Source: a virus. From it: a stretch of DNA of 34,269 nt. Below the pieces are notes generated by a model that was not told the origin of the DNA, did not search any database, and was given only the letters and a program-made list of their open reading frames with translations. Position numbers and translations under genes: made by a program. Every line of letters starts with the position of its first letter. Positions within the stretch are counted from its first letter, which is position 1. Shown here piece by piece: positions 1 through 5,844 of the stretch. The DNA is taken from the IMG/VR virus record IMGVR_UViG_3300025892_000065, positions 1 to 34,269 of that record, one strand, 5' to 3'.

Positions 1-1
1 A

Positions 2-463
2 ACGGCGTACAAGTATCTATCTGATTATTCTGATAGTAGACTTATGTTGCAGTCAAACACCGCAAATATACACAACGTAAACGCCGCTAAAGGGTATAGA
101 ACCGAAGAGTATGTACAAAGACGACAAAGTGCATTAGAACTGTTTAATACACTAGAATTGCAGTTAACAGTGCCAGGCAATACACATTTAAATATAGGTC
201 ATATTATCAAAGTAAATATACCTAGATCAGGCCGAGATAAAAGAGGTATGACACTTACAGACAATGATAAACTACATAGTGGTCGTTGGATAATAACAGG
301 TATTAGACATAATTTCAATTTTGATAAACCATATCATACAAGTGTTATTACTTGCGTTAAAGAGACATATGGTAGATCATTACAAGACAAAACAACACCC
401 ACAACGTTTGATACAACAGACGAGGGTAAACCAATAAATTTGTATGATGACTCAGAATACTAG
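2..463 (+). CDS. Baseplate hub protein, gp27-like (3' part)
   Basis: The frame is open to the left edge, so this is the C-terminal part (about 153 residues) of a larger protein; T4 gp27 has about 390. The fragment has the usual end of contractile-tail hub proteins: a segment reading GNTHLNIGHIIKVNIPRSG, then LHSGRWIITGIRHNF, then YHTSVITCVKETYG, a beta-rich barrel in which the ligand loop and the ITGIRH strand are typical. In T4 the gp27 trimer carries the gp5 spike. Here a gp5-like gene follows after two tiny ORFs, which supports the call. The call rests on pattern recognition of the C-terminus and on gene order. The N-terminal domains are outside the window. Confidence 0.6.
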   Translation, partial: TAYKYLSDYSDSRLMLQSNTANIHNVNAAKGYRTEEYVQRRQSALELFNTLELQLTVPGNTHLNIGHIIKVNIPRSGRDKRGMTLTDNDKLHSGRWIITGIRHNFNFDKPYHTSVITCVKETYGRSLQDKTTPTTFDTTDEGKPINLYDDSEY

Positions 464-486
464 AAAACATAGAGAAGGTTTAGAGA

Positions 487-606
487 ATGCTCAAAGTTTA
501 TTGCGAGTTTAGAAAAAATTTTTTGATAAAGGTTATGGCCATAAGAAAGGTCACAATAGAGCAAATGTACAAAGAATGTAAGAATAGAACTAATAATTAC
601 ATAATC
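487..606 (+). CDS. Small hypothetical protein (39 aa)
   Basis: A short ORF starting ATG CTC AAA GTT, with a purine-rich AGAGAAGG about eight bases upstream that would serve as ribosome binding site. The product (MLKVYCEFRKNF..., ending NNYII) is basic with several aromatic residues, has no clear signal peptide or membrane segment, and is not a family I recognise. It lies between the gp27-like and gp5-like genes on the same strand. A hydrophobic reading frame on the opposite strand covers the same DNA but lacks a convincing start context. A competing 21-codon plus-strand ORF begins at 447, inside the end of the hub gene. Its size makes it uncertain. Confidence 0.35.
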
Positions 607-634
607 TAAAGGACCAAAGACAATTTGAACAAAT

Positions 635-796
635 ATGATAGATAAAATACTCAATAAGTCAATGAAACAAAGAGGTATTAACAGGTGGCCTAGATTAGTG
701 CTACGCACCGCGGTTGCCTACGCAGATTATTTAAATACGGATAAATATAGGGAGGTGACCGCTTTAAATACGGTCATTTATAGGAATTTTATATGA
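635..796 (+). CDS. Small basic protein coupled to the spike gene (53 aa)
   Basis: An ORF of 53 codons from ATG at 635 to a TGA that overlaps the start of the gp5-like gene (ATGA at 793-796), the arrangement typical of translationally coupled phage genes. The product begins MIDKILNKSMKQRGINRWP and continues with LVLRTAVAYADYL, NTDKYREV and VIYRNFI; it is basic, likely helical and soluble. I recognise no family. The Shine-Dalgarno at its own start is weak, with AAAGGA more than 20 bases upstream. The 3' part carries a strong GGAGGTGA and a hairpin, so the stretch may be regulatory as much as coding. Confidence 0.45.
   Translation: MIDKILNKSMKQRGINRWPRLVLRTAVAYADYLNTDKYREVTALNTVIYRNFI
730..773 (+). 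repeat. 11-bp direct repeat TTTAAATACGG
   Basis: TTTAAATACGG occurs at 730-740 and again at 763-773, 33 bases apart (start to start), just ahead of the spike gene. The second copy forms the loop and 3' arm of a hairpin. GATAAATA (740-747), one base from the T4 late consensus, lies between the copies. The function is unknown. Confidence 0.4.
751..785 (+). promoter_or_regulatory. Strong Shine-Dalgarno followed by hairpin, leader of the spike gene
   Basis: GGAGGTGA at 751-758 is a near-perfect anti-16S match but sits 34 bases before the ATG at 793. It runs into an inverted repeat: TGACCG (756-761) pairs with CGGTCA (771-776) around a nine-base loop, and A-U and G-U pairs could extend the stem to 753-779. 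A weaker AGGA (782-785) lies seven bases before the ATG. T4 gene 25 is known to use a hairpin to bring a distant Shine-Dalgarno to its start. A similar role, or masking of the strong site, is possible here. The bases are seen; the function is inferred. Confidence 0.4.
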
Positions 797-1863
797 GTTA
801 CAAAAACTTTATAGGACAAGACGGGTTTCAGTGGTTTGTTGGTGTGGTCGAAGACAGAGATGACCCTACTTACACAGGCCGTATACGAGTTAGATGCCTT
901 GGTTATCACACAGAGGACAAACAAGTTTTGCCTACTGCTGATCTACCATGGGCCAGTCCCGTACTACCTGTTACATCTTCTGGCATATCTGGCATAGGTC
1001 ATAGTCCCACAGGCCTTGTTGAAGGGTCTTGGGTGTTTGGTTTCTTTAGAGATCATTATCTACAGGAGCCAGTGATAATAGGGAGTTTGCCAGGTCGTCC
1101 TATTAACTTGGCCGCCGAAGGGGGATTTAATGATCCAAATAAAATATTTCCTAAGTTTGCTAATGAACCAGATACAAATAGATTAGCAGTAAATGACGCA
1201 GACAAAGAGGCTGCATCTCTTACGGCCAGAACTGCCTCTCGTATTACAGGTATTGCTACAGCAGATTTTGATATAGTTACGGCCGCAGATGGGGCCACAA
1301 TAAGTGCAAGTGATACAGATACATGGGATCAACCAGAAATTGCATACGCTTCGCAGTATCCCTACAATCACGTATACGAATCAGAAAGTGGCCATATACT
1401 AGAATTTGATGATACAACGGCCGCAGAAAGAATATACCTTGCTCATAAGACAGGCACATCAACTGAATACAATCCAAATGGCGACCGTATTGACATTGTA
1501 AAAGGTACACAATATATGTTAACCTCTACAGATAACAAAGTAAGTATCGATGGCCATTCAGACATTACAATAGGTGGCCGTCATAAGATATACATCAACA
1601 AAGACGGCCAAGCAAATAATTCCTACGATATACAGATAGGGCCTAATGCTAATATTAACATACAAGTAGACACAGGCGACATCAACCTTGTAACAAAACA
1701 AGGTAAAGTAAACGTCAATGCTGCTGGGGATTACAACGTCAAAGTGGGTGGTAACTATACCATGACAGTAGAGGGTAATCGTACAGTAAACGTAGACGGA
1801 TCAACCACAGATAACACAACAGGTGCAGTACAACATAGAGGGTCTACAATAGACCTTAACTAG
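793..1863 (+). CDS. gp5: Baseplate spike, gp5-like (OB fold plus beta-helix, no lysozyme)
   Basis: This is the cell-puncturing spike below the tail tube. Residues about 10-110 match the gp5/VgrG OB-fold domain: VGVVEDRDDPTYTGRIRVR, then DLPWASPVLPV, GLVEGSWVFGFF and PVIIGSLPG. From about residue 240 to the end (356) there are short alternating strands rich in I, V, N, D and G (DIQIGPNANINIQVDTGD; VNVNAAGDYNVKVGGNYTM), as in the triple-stranded beta-helix. T4 gp5 is 575 residues with a lysozyme domain between these parts. Here the linker holds only an Ala/Thr/Asp-rich stretch with no lysozyme, as is common in marine T4-like phages. ATGA overlap with the small ORF upstream suggests coupling. 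The gene is richer in GC and in GGCC sites than the rest of the window. Confidence 0.9.
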   Translation: MSYKNFIGQDGFQWFVGVVEDRDDPTYTGRIRVRCLGYHTEDKQVLPTADLPWASPVLPVTSSGISGIGHSPTGLVEGSWVFGFFRDHYLQEPVIIGSLPGRPINLAAEGGFNDPNKIFPKFANEPDTNRLAVNDADKEAASLTARTASRITGIATADFDIVTAADGATISASDTDTWDQPEIAYASQYPYNHVYESESGHILEFDDTTAAERIYLAHKTGTSTEYNPNGDRIDIVKGTQYMLTSTDNKVSIDGHSDITIGGRHKIYINKDGQANNSYDIQIGPNANINIQVDTGDINLVTKQGKVNVNAAGDYNVKVGGNYTMTVEGNRTVNVDGSTTDNTTGAVQHRGSTIDLN

Positions 1864-1911
1864 TATTAAAACTGGCTAGGCTTTGTAATCTATAAAAGTA
1901 GTAAGTAACAT

Positions 1912-2097
1912 ATGAATATATCACGGTCAACTAGGACGGCTTTTGTAGCTTCATATATGAAAATTTTTTGCGTGCTATTTTTTGTGCTATTAGTCGGTTG
2001 TGTTAAAGTGTCTATTAGATGTAATGTAAATGATATCGCATCCGCGGTCGAAGACTGTAAAGAACAACCTAACATGGCTATCTCTAAGGAGTTTTAG
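1912..2097 (+). CDS. Small lipoprotein with lipobox
   Basis: The product has a short basic N-terminus, a hydrophobic core (MKIFCVLFFVLLVGC) and a lipobox LVGC, followed by a short polar tail with two more cysteines. This is the form of a lipoprotein signal peptide cut before the Cys. An alternative ATG at 1957 would place the Cys at residue 15, a more typical length; neither start has a strong Shine-Dalgarno. The mature part is only about 32 residues. With two tiny membrane peptides encoded nearby, an outer-membrane spanin (Rz1-like) or a surface-exclusion lipoprotein is possible, but the sequence does not decide. TATAAAAG at 1891-1898 resembles a late -10 element. Confidence 0.55.
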   Translation: MNISRSTRTAFVASYMKIFCVLFFVLLVGCVKVSIRCNVNDIASAVEDCKEQPNMAISKEF

Positions 2098-2160
2098 AGA
2101 TTATTACTTTTCATAGGGATACGAAGTATTATACATAGTTATGTTGAAACCAAAAGAACC

Positions 2161-2469
2161 ATGCTAGAGCTAACAGAAAACGCAATCAAACGATTAACTT
2201 ACATAGCAGATAAGAATAATTCTCGTTATGTGAGATTGGGTGTTAAAGGTGGGGGATGTGCAGGCTTTGAGTACATCTGGTCATTTGGTAATGAAGAGCA
2301 ACGTACAGATATTATTGTTAAGGATATATTGTTAATTGATCGTATGTTTGAGTTGTACTTATTAGGTACTACTTTAGATTGGGTAGAAGATACTTTTAAG
2401 GCTGAGTTTGTCATTACGAATCCTAATAGTAAAAGCAGCTGTGGTTGTGGGGAGAGTTTTAGTATATGA
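2161..2469 (+). CDS. A-type Fe-S cluster carrier, IscA/HesB family
   Basis: The 102 residues cover the full A-type carrier fold: N-terminal LTENAIKRL helix, VRLGVKGGGCAGFEY, the strand region, and the C-terminal NPNSKSSCGCGESF. The three cluster-binding cysteines are all present (C33, C94 and C96), in the canonical C-x(n)-C-G-C arrangement. Such proteins carry [2Fe-2S] or [4Fe-4S] clusters to target apoproteins in the cytoplasm. Related genes are known in marine T4-like phages. The last bases overlap the ATG of the next small membrane gene. In this window at least three radical SAM proteins need [4Fe-4S] clusters, so it may serve them or maintain host Fe-S proteins during infection (inference). 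Confidence 0.92.
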   Translation: MLELTENAIKRLTYIADKNNSRYVRLGVKGGGCAGFEYIWSFGNEEQRTDIIVKDILLIDRMFELYLLGTTLDWVEDTFKAEFVITNPNSKSSCGCGESFSI

Positions 2470-2621
2470 AGATATTAATTTATATGGCAGTTATATTATC
2501 GTGTTTATCGTTAATATTAAATTTAATGATTATTACGGATATAAAAGAATTATACGAATATATTAGTATACTTAATAATCTATTTCAAAACACATTAAGT
2601 GGCTTAGGAACAAACGTTTAG
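2466..2621 (+). CDS. Small membrane protein (51 aa)
   Basis: Starts at an ATG overlapping the stop of the IscA-like gene (ATGA) and ends in TAG, whose G begins the next start codon. The product (MKILIYMAVILSCLSLILNL...) has one N-terminal transmembrane helix at about residues 3-24, then an amphipathic, partly acidic segment and a short polar tail. It is too short for most known holins but resembles a pinholin, spanin-like or signal-anchor peptide. I recognise no specific family. Overlapping starts on both sides argue that it is translated. Confidence 0.5.
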   Translation: MKILIYMAVILSCLSLILNLMIITDIKELYEYISILNNLFQNTLSGLGTNV

Positions 2622-2719
2622 TGTTTAGTTTTTGGGAGAAGATATTAGGTTATATGTTATTAGGTTATATAAGCTATGTTATAGTTTGTATGATACTTGG
2701 AACGTTAGATATACTTTAA
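2621..2719 (+). CDS. Tiny membrane peptide, GTG start (32 aa)
   Basis: GTG at 2621 overlaps the preceding stop as TAGTG, suggesting translational coupling. The product begins MFSFWEKILGYMLLGYISY and ends IVCMILGTLDIL, a single hydrophobic helix over most of its length. It would be membrane-inserted. With the gene upstream it forms a pair of overlapping one-helix membrane peptides. A lysis role (holin/antiholin type) is a guess from size and topology only. No downstream gene on this strand follows closely, so the plus-strand block ends here. Confidence 0.4.
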   Translation: MFSFWEKILGYMLLGYISYVIVCMILGTLDIL

Positions 2720-2747
2720 AAATTTTTTCGCTTAACTTCGAGGTATT

Positions 2748-3311
2748 TTAGTGTGAACTGTGCGGCGGAATAATTGAGTAATTAAAAAGTTTAAAATCGT
2801 TAGCGTATATATTTTGTATAAGAGCTATTTCTTTATTTGTAAATAGATGTGTATGATAGTTTTGTTTTCTTGCGTTAGTTAGTTTAGGTATATTTAAATC
2901 GTTTTGCAGTTCTATTAACTTTTCAAATTTATATACTTTATTAATTGCAATTTTATTATTTTCGCATACATAGTGTGCTTGATCATAGATCATATAAGGT
3001 GTAGTTGGCGATGGTTTATGGTCTACAATTGCATTTAAAAAATCAATCAAAGTTGGATAACAGTTATCTAGTTTATTTAAAAGTCTTTGATTAATGGCAT
3101 GATGCCAATAACTTATAATACGTGTATAAGGATTTCGTACTACAGCAAAAGAAAATGTGTTTGTTGTATCATTTAGGCTTTTAAGTTCACTAATAGATTC
3201 ATGGTGTAGATTACTGTTTCTTTTCCAGTTTTCCAAATTGTTATCTTTTAACCACTGCCATATACTTGTACCTGCTGTTTTAGGTATATGTACAAATAAT
3301 ATTCTTTTCAT
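2748..3311 (-). CDS. Sulfotransferase-like protein
   Basis: The N-terminus reads ILFVHIPKTAGTSIWQWL, the PAPS 5'-phosphosulfate loop (PKTAGTS, residues 10-16) of carbohydrate sulfotransferases. Near residue 56 comes AVVRNPYTRIISYW, the 3'-phosphate-binding motif with R59 and S67. At 187 residues it is short, but both cofactor motifs are intact. Members transfer sulfate from PAPS to sugars or other small acceptors. It is divergent from the beta-hydroxylase-like gene at 3334 with only 22 bases between starts. It may act with the glycan operon 20 kb away (inference). No TATAAATA is seen in front of it on the minus strand. Confidence 0.85.
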   Translation of the reverse strand: MKRILFVHIPKTAGTSIWQWLKDNNLENWKRNSNLHHESISELKSLNDTTNTFSFAVVRNPYTRIISYWHHAINQRLLNKLDNCYPTLIDFLNAIVDHKPSPTTPYMIYDQAHYVCENNKIAINKVYKFEKLIELQNDLNIPKLTNARKQNYHTHLFTNKEIALIQNIYANDFKLFNYSIIPPHSSH

Positions 3312-3320
3312 AGTAGTATA

Positions 3321-3328
3321 TATAAATA
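3321..3328 (+). promoter_or_regulatory. T4-type late promoter TATAAATA
   Basis: Exact TATAAATA, the -10-like element read by the T4-type late sigma factor (gp55 family). Only five bases separate it from the ATG at 3334, so a transcript starting at the usual place would have almost no leader. Confidence 0.65.
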
Positions 3329-3333
3329 TTGTT

Positions 3334-4008
3334 ATGAAAGATTTTAACTACAAACATTTAGGTACAATGGATGTATCCTCAATAAAAAAGGTCTGTGAAA
3401 GTTACACACTCCAAGACTGGACAAAATACGATAAACGTCAAAGAATACATCCTGTTCATAGAGAAACACATACAATACCATTAATATGGAATAAGGTCAT
3501 TGGTCTGGCTGTGTTATCAAAAAAGAATTTTACATATCATTCCGAATACGATAAGTTTAAAGTAGAAATAGATAATTTAGATAAAAATCTACAAGCCTAT
3601 TTTAAATATGGTAATATTGTAAGTGCTATACTTGTAAAAATGCCAGCAGGCTCAAATATCTATCCTCATAAAGATGCTCAATTAGGATTTCATTACGCTC
3701 ACCGTATACACATTCCAATTGTAACTCATAAAGAATGTGTGTTTGAAATTGACAATGAAGTTAAGCATTTAGAGCAAGGAAACATTTACGAATTAAATAA
3801 CACAGGTAAAATGCATGCTGTCTATAATCGTTCAAATGTGGATCGAATACATTTATTAATTGATTACAAAATGAAAGAATGTGATAATGTAGAAGATATT
3901 GATGTAAATGTAGAACAAAAAAAAATTATATGGAAGTTTAAAGATGGCTCAACATTTGTTGATCCAGGTGGTGAACCTGACTTGTTTACAAATAATGGTT
4001 TAGGTTAA
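3334..4008 (+). CDS. Asp/Asn beta-hydroxylase-like 2OG-Fe(II) oxygenase
   Basis: I start at ATG 3334 (MKDFNYKHLGTMDVSS) because the late promoter lies directly before it and the longer open frame to 3157 runs through the divergent sulfotransferase. The 224-residue product has the double-stranded beta-helix motifs of the aspartyl/asparaginyl beta-hydroxylase family: PHKD (H112, D114), AHRIHIPIVT, KMHAV (H161) and VDRIHLLID (R171). These fit the HxD...H iron ligands and the 2-oxoglutarate-binding arginine. The C-terminal 45 residues (acidic, then WKFKDGSTFVDPGG) are extra. A shorter relative is encoded at 33077. Substrate unknown; peptide, sugar or small-molecule hydroxylation are all possible. 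Confidence 0.75.
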   Translation: MKDFNYKHLGTMDVSSIKKVCESYTLQDWTKYDKRQRIHPVHRETHTIPLIWNKVIGLAVLSKKNFTYHSEYDKFKVEIDNLDKNLQAYFKYGNIVSAILVKMPAGSNIYPHKDAQLGFHYAHRIHIPIVTHKECVFEIDNEVKHLEQGNIYELNNTGKMHAVYNRSNVDRIHLLIDYKMKECDNVEDIDVNVEQKKIIWKFKDGSTFVDPGGEPDLFTNNGLG

Positions 4009-4280
4009 ATTCCGTATTCGTTTAATCTGAAATCTACAACAGGCATAAAGTCATAGGCATATTCGTTATCAGGCAATGCACCTGACATTTTAACCAATGT
4101 GTCATATGGTTTCTTTTTATCAAAAAATTTCTGTAATACTGTTTTAAGATTATCAGACATTGTATTAGCAATACTATTATTAAATTTACAAAACAAAGTA
4201 CCGCAAACTATATTTACATCAGTAGCACCTGTTTTTTTTGCAACTTCAATAATCTCTTTTCTTAATTGTTCATTTGTCAT
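4005..4280 (-). CDS. Hypothetical protein (91 aa), small-gene island
   Basis: Last gene of the minus-strand island; its stop overlaps by four bases the convergent hydroxylase gene. The product begins MTNEQLRKEIIEVAKKTGA with a predicted N-terminal helix, then a Cys pair (VCGTLFC) and a C-terminal strand region (YAYDFMPVVDFRLNEYGI). No family is recognised and there is no signal peptide or membrane helix. A clear GGAG lies eight bases before the ATG. Size, strand and strong ribosome site suggest an early host-takeover type gene. Confidence 0.7.
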   Translation of the reverse strand: MTNEQLRKEIIEVAKKTGATDVNIVCGTLFCKFNNSIANTMSDNLKTVLQKFFDKKKPYDTLVKMSGALPDNEYAYDFMPVVDFRLNEYGI

Positions 4281-4298
4281 AATATAACTCCTTTGTTG

Positions 4299-4661
4299 TT
4301 ATTTTAAATATAAAGGTCCTGTCCATTGAATTGGGTAGTTACCTGTTAATACGTTTCCTCTTGGTGAGTTTAAAGCAGGTGCATTAAAACCAGCAGCCTT
4401 TAATATGTCACCTTTTTTAAAATGTTTAAAGTCTTCTTTTACGATAAAACAAAATACGCCGTTTTCTCTTACAACTTTAATATATTTTTTACCAGGTCTT
4501 ATAGATATATTAATATTCCAATTATCAACTTGTTCTTTAGAATAGCCAGTTAATTCTTTGCCACCCATAGTTGACCATTTAATATAGTCTGATTTAGCAC
4601 CAGCCATTAGATTTGTAATTCCGTCATCAAGTGTTTTTGCAGTTTGTGTTACCATAGTCAT
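4299..4661 (-). CDS. Hypothetical protein (120 aa), small-gene island
   Basis: A 120-residue soluble protein starting MTMVTQTAKTLDDGITNLM, with a basic middle (RPGKKYIKVVRENGVFCFIV), KHFKKGDILKAAGF, and an aromatic C-terminus (NYPIQWTGPLYLK). The pattern suggests a small beta-rich fold, and the basic middle might touch nucleic acid, but I do not recognise a family. Its leader AAAAAGGATATATAACACTATG shares the AACACTATG end with other genes of this island. The stop is 18 bases before the start of the 91-residue gene downstream. Confidence 0.7.
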   Translation of the reverse strand: MTMVTQTAKTLDDGITNLMAGAKSDYIKWSTMGGKELTGYSKEQVDNWNINISIRPGKKYIKVVRENGVFCFIVKEDFKHFKKGDILKAAGFNAPALNSPRGNVLTGNYPIQWTGPLYLK

Positions 4662-4665
4662 AGTG

Positions 4666-4794
4666 TTATATATCCTTTTTAGTTTTCATTATTTGTATTA
4701 CTTGAAATAAAGATTTTGTTTTAAGTAATTTGTTTCCATAAGCAAGTCTTTTTTCAAGTTTTTTAATTGCAGTTTTTAATTGTTTATTATTCAT
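4666..4794 (-). CDS. Small basic protein (42 aa)
   Basis: Starts with TAATG overlap on the stop of the preceding gene and has GGAGG nine bases upstream, inside that gene's last codons. The product (MNNKQLKTAIKKLEKRLAYGNKL... ending QIMKTKKDI) is strongly basic and predicted to be almost entirely helical, possibly a short coiled coil. No family is recognised. Stop-start overlap and strong Shine-Dalgarno make translation likely despite the small size. Confidence 0.65.
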   Translation of the reverse strand: MNNKQLKTAIKKLEKRLAYGNKLLKTKSLFQVIQIMKTKKDI

Positions 4795-5045
4795 TATGCA
4801 GCCTCCAACATAGTCATTGGTACTCTATAAGTTGTAATATTACATTGTACTAAACATTTCGATTGCATAATCTTTTTAATTACACCAGGTGTTTTTTTAG
4901 TCTTTTGTACAATGTTAACTTTTTGACCAACAATCATAGAGTTTTTAACTTTGTCTTTTATAGTATTGTTAATCATATCTTTCATACTATTTAAATCTTT
5001 AATAGTCATGGTACTCATCATTTCATTAAATTTAGTTATATTCAT
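4794..5045 (-). CDS. Hypothetical protein with SH3-like C-terminal half (83 aa)
   Basis: The first 35 residues are helical (MNITKFNEMMSTMTIKDLNSM...). The second half reads VGQKVNIVQKTKKTPGVIKK and then CLVQCNITTYRVPMTMLEAA, a spacing of short strands like small SH3/KOW-type barrels (a GxxV...GxI...YRVP pattern). The Shine-Dalgarno is AAGGAGA, and the leader GGAGAAATACACTATG nearly repeats that of the 68-residue gene upstream. The function is unknown; a host-directed nucleic-acid or protein binder is possible. The SH3-like reading is tentative. Confidence 0.7.
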   Translation of the reverse strand: MNITKFNEMMSTMTIKDLNSMKDMINNTIKDKVKNSMIVGQKVNIVQKTKKTPGVIKKIMQSKCLVQCNITTYRVPMTMLEAA

Positions 5046-5058
5046 AGTGTATTTCTCC

Positions 5059-5265
5059 TTATTTAACTTTCATTATACCAGTTTGTTTATAAACTCTATA
5101 ATCATATATTATTTTATTAATAGCATTTTTCATGTTTATATCAATCATCTTTAAAAGCTCATCATCAACTTCAATAACATCTTTTATTGTTGATTGCATT
5201 TTTTTAATTTTATTGTAAGCAACATTTCTTACAATTGAAAGATTTAAGTTTGTTGTTTTGTTCAT
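5059..5265 (-). CDS. Hypothetical helical protein (68 aa)
   Basis: I start at ATG 5265 (MNKTTNLNLSIVRNV), which follows GAGGAGAAATAACACT; the open frame extends to 5310, but that stretch lies in the upstream gene and lacks a ribosome site. The product is charged and predicted helical: NVAYNKIKKMQSTIKDVIEV, then DDELLKMIDINMKNAINKII, then YDYRVYKQTGIMKVK. No family is recognised. The Shine-Dalgarno lies within the last codons of the upstream membrane gene, so the two are probably coupled. Confidence 0.7.
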   Translation of the reverse strand: MNKTTNLNLSIVRNVAYNKIKKMQSTIKDVIEVDDELLKMIDINMKNAINKIIYDYRVYKQTGIMKVK

Positions 5266-5269
5266 AGTG

Positions 5270-5452
5270 TTATTTCTCCTCTGAATATAAAATTTGTGAA
5301 TATAAGGCAAGGATAAAACTAACGATTCCTAACATTGCCATTGATCCTCCTTGTAAGTATTTGTCAACTTCTATAGAACCGACAGCACCGATCATACAAA
5401 ACGTACCGATAACTGACATTCCGATTGTCATATATTCTAAAACTTTTTTCAT
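5270..5452 (-). CDS. Small two-helix membrane protein (60 aa)
   Basis: First gene of the minus-strand island. I prefer ATG 5452 (MKKVLEYMTIGMSVIG) because AAAGGA stands nine bases before it; an upstream in-frame ATG at 5482 falls at the predicted transcription start. Two hydrophobic segments (about residues 6-26 and 36-53) flank a short loop (SIEVDKYLQGG), with a charged tail SEEK. It should sit in the inner membrane as a hairpin. Early expression would argue against a lysis holin; membrane takeover or exclusion are alternatives. No family is recognised. Confidence 0.65.
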   Translation of the reverse strand: MKKVLEYMTIGMSVIGTFCMIGAVGSIEVDKYLQGGSMAMLGIVSFILALYSQILYSEEK

Positions 5453-5488
5453 AATGTTGTCCTTTGTTTTTTTGTTGTTCATACTATT

Positions 5489-5517
5489 AATATACCGTAT
5501 TTTTACATAAAAATCAA
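5489..5517 (-). promoter_or_regulatory. Sigma70-like promoter of the small-gene island
   Basis: On the minus strand TTGATT (5517-5512) is followed after exactly 17 bases by TATATT (5494-5489), a good -35/-10 pair for host RNA polymerase. Transcription would begin near 5482 and run into the six small genes. Its form differs from the TATAAATA elements of the surrounding blocks, which suggests early expression. Confidence 0.55.
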
Positions 5518-5600
5518 CAAAAAAATGGAATATTTGTCCGATTCTTCCGTGGCTAGTCGGTATTCTGGTGTGTTTAGAACAAAAGAAGAACAAAAACCGT

Positions 5601-5608
5601 TATAAATA
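5601..5608 (+). promoter_or_regulatory. T4-type late promoter TATAAATA
   Basis: Exact TATAAATA 29 bases before the ATG at 5638, at the start of the plus-strand structural block. It lies in the divergent gap opposite the sigma70-like promoter of the small-gene island. Confidence 0.75.
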
Positions 5609-5637
5609 GTATAAATTAACTAAAAATTGAGGTAATT

Positions 5638-5844
5638 ATGGCAAAAATGCGTGAATTTCTGTTTTGGAACGAATCAGGACAAGAAGAAAAAAAAGAAAAT
5701 ACAAGTTTTAAGAAGGCTGTTAAGTCAATCCAAGAAAATTTTAAGAATCAACTGATTGGATATGAATATATTAGTAAAAAGGGTAAAAAAATTGTAAGTT
5801 CAATACAACTACCACTTGGTAGAAAAAAGAAAATAGGTAGATAA
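5638..5844 (+). CDS. Small basic protein (68 aa), late block
   Basis: The product begins MAKMREFLFWNESGQEEKK and ends in a basic tail (LPLGRKKKIGR); it is charged and soluble. TTGAGGTAATT before the ATG supplies a Shine-Dalgarno. Its stop overlaps the next ATG (TAATG). It is the first gene after a late promoter and sits directly before a basic peptide and the PAAR tip gene, so a virion or assembly role is likely, but no family is recognised. Confidence 0.7.
   Translation: MAKMREFLFWNESGQEEKKENTSFKKAVKSIQENFKNQLIGYEYISKKGKKIVSSIQLPLGRKKKIGR

Noticed and set aside
460-708. Minus-strand ORF of 82 codons with a hydrophobic product
   Set aside because: No good ribosome site; hydrophobic reading is the usual antisense of lysine/asparagine-rich DNA, and plus-strand ORFs with better start context cover it.
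2700-2747. TTTAAAAATTTTTT as a rho-independent terminator
   Set aside because: No GC-rich stem precedes the T run; only an AT palindrome is present.
3157-3333. N-terminal extension of the hydroxylase gene at 3334
   Set aside because: It would run through the divergent sulfotransferase start and the late promoter; MKDFNY at 3334 is the better start.
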